Assembly: GCA_965230335.1 (NCBI GenBank)
Contig: CBDDKS010000006.1
Coordinates: 1,178,001 to 1,242,000 of the forward strand
Source: CBDDKS01 sp965230335
Lineage (GTDB): Bacteria; Pseudomonadota; Gammaproteobacteria; Enterobacterales; Kangiellaceae
Length of the DNA stretch: 64,000 bases
Direction: 5' to 3'
The first letter of the stretch is position 1. The number at the start of each line of letters is the position of its first letter. Below the pieces are notes generated by a model. The model made no database searches. It saw only the letters and a list, made by a program, of their open reading frames with translations, and was not told where the DNA came from. Both the position numbers and the translations under genes were made by a program. Shown here piece by piece: positions 63,379-64,000 of the stretch.

Positions 63379-64000
63379 TTAAAAATGTGCAGAAATATAA
63401 CCATAAAAACCACTGGATGTCACTTCATACTCTCCACGAACAGATTCTCGTTTACTTTCCAAATCAGAATTTATTTTAGTAAATCTTAATCCAAGATCAA
63501 TATTCTTGAAGGCTTTGTAATTTAAATCTAAATCAAAGTCATTAAACACACCTTTAACATCGTTTACTTCTAATAAAAACTGTCTTGTTGCCGCTGTCAA
63601 ACTTAATTTTGAAGTAAAATAATAGGTGCCATTGAGTGCCAATAAAATTAATGGAAAGTTTTCGTCAACCGTTTCAATCTCATCAGTGGTCAAATCGTCT
63701 TCTAAAGATTGTAAAAAAATATCTAATTTATTGATTCGTAAACTTGCGCCAATACTCATACTAAAACGTTGATCTGTCACAAAGGTATTCAGATAATCTA
63801 ACTTAAATACTTCATCACGAAAATCAGTTGTAATCATCCGATCAACCGGAACTTCGATATCAGCAAACAAAATAACGTTATCTAAATTCTTAATACCACT
63901 GCGTTCAAATACATAATGTGACAGATGAAGACTGTGACGAGAATTAAAGTAGTAAGAAGCTTCGAATTGGAAAGTATCATCAGAACTACTTAACCCCAAA
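63379..64000 (-). CDS. C-terminal part of a beta-strand-rich, probable outer membrane protein
   Basis: At least 206 residues of a gene whose 5' end lies past the window. The product consists of alternating beta strands (FQFEASYYFNSRHSLHLSHYVFERSG, RFSMSIGASLRINKLDIFL, LILLALNGTYYFTSKLSLTAATRQFLLEV) and ends with YGYISAHF, a terminal aromatic typical of outer membrane barrels. No family could be named. It converges with hemL after 39 bases. Confidence 0.6.
   Translation of the reverse strand, partial: LGLSSSDDTFQFEASYYFNSRHSLHLSHYVFERSGIKNLDNVILFADIEVPVDRMITTDFRDEVFKLDYLNTFVTDQRFSMSIGASLRINKLDIFLQSLEDDLTTDEIETVDENFPLILLALNGTYYFTSKLSLTAATRQFLLEVNDVKGVFNDFDLDLNYKAFKNIDLGLRFTKINSDLESKRESVRGEYEVTSSGFYGYISAHF

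Noticed and set aside
1..64000. CRISPR arrays, tRNA or rRNA genes, complete insertion sequences, prophage
   Set aside because: None could be seen: no regularly spaced direct repeats, no transposase or phage structural genes, no cloverleaf or rRNA signatures.

Overview
The window comes from the chromosome of an AT-rich gammaproteobacterium. This is judged from several gammaproteobacterial gene neighbourhoods: zapA-6S RNA-fthC, ygfB-pepP-ubiH-ubiI, lptD-surA-pdxA-rsmA with the Pseudomonas-type amgK-murU pair diverging from it, tamA-tamB, erpA and the LptD cysteine pattern. I cannot place it more precisely. No rRNA, tRNA, complete insertion sequence, prophage or CRISPR array is visible.

Layout. 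1-4873: rpsA (cut by the window edge), cmk and gyrA on the minus strand, with the usual serC/pheA/aroA block absent between gyrA and cmk. 5221-7291: a secreted beta-helix protein and rpiA. 7368-12303: a very AT-rich accessory block of TonB-C-domain proteins. One is an ordinary anchored TonB-like protein; the others are chains of four to seven TonB-C-like modules behind a signal peptide. A 1.4 kb tandem duplication is present, and one long gene is split by a frameshift at an A9 tract. 12325-18337 (minus): NhaC antiporter, ubiquinone hydroxylases UbiI and UbiH, PepP and YgfB. 18467-20499: small coiled-coil protein, ZapA, 6S RNA, 5-formyl-THF cyclo-ligase and an EVE-domain protein preceded by a CRP-like dyad. 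20771-23680: a large multidomain lipoprotein that looks like a polysaccharide-binding/lyase protein. 23778-28285 (minus): small Arg-rich protein, dimeric dUTPase, PagL-like deacylase, DjlA, MurU and AmgK. 28383-33835: lptD, surA, pdxA, rsmA. 34346-38331: kexin/subtilisin-like protease and a CsrD-like degenerate GGDEF/EAL protein. 38459-39760: purA.

39738-51123 is a second accessory region of small hypothetical genes: a DUF3137-like/LemA/membrane operon, a thioredoxin-fold lipoprotein, and a TetR regulator with two matching palindromic operators upstream of a metallophosphoesterase. It also holds a short array of promoterless small genes bounded by sequences with the features of integron attC sites (47001-48734, no integrase in view), a cytochrome c/Tat ferritin-like pair diverging from a SufR-like regulator, and a secreted protein with a C-terminal sorting-like tail. 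51357-58421 (minus) is an envelope block: TamB, TamA, ErpA, bactofilin and a DUF6776-like protein. 58677-63339 (plus) encodes a ClC-CBS channel, HemJ, PyrB and HemL. The window closes inside a minus-strand beta-strand-rich protein.

Functionally, much of the window serves the envelope: LptD/SurA for LPS export and outer membrane protein folding, TamAB for outer membrane assembly and lipid transport, AmgK/MurU for peptidoglycan recycling, PagL for lipid A trimming and bactofilin for cell shape. Quinone and haem synthesis (UbiH/I, HemJ, HemL) accompany it. The most unusual parts are the TonB-C module chains and the attC-like cassette cluster.
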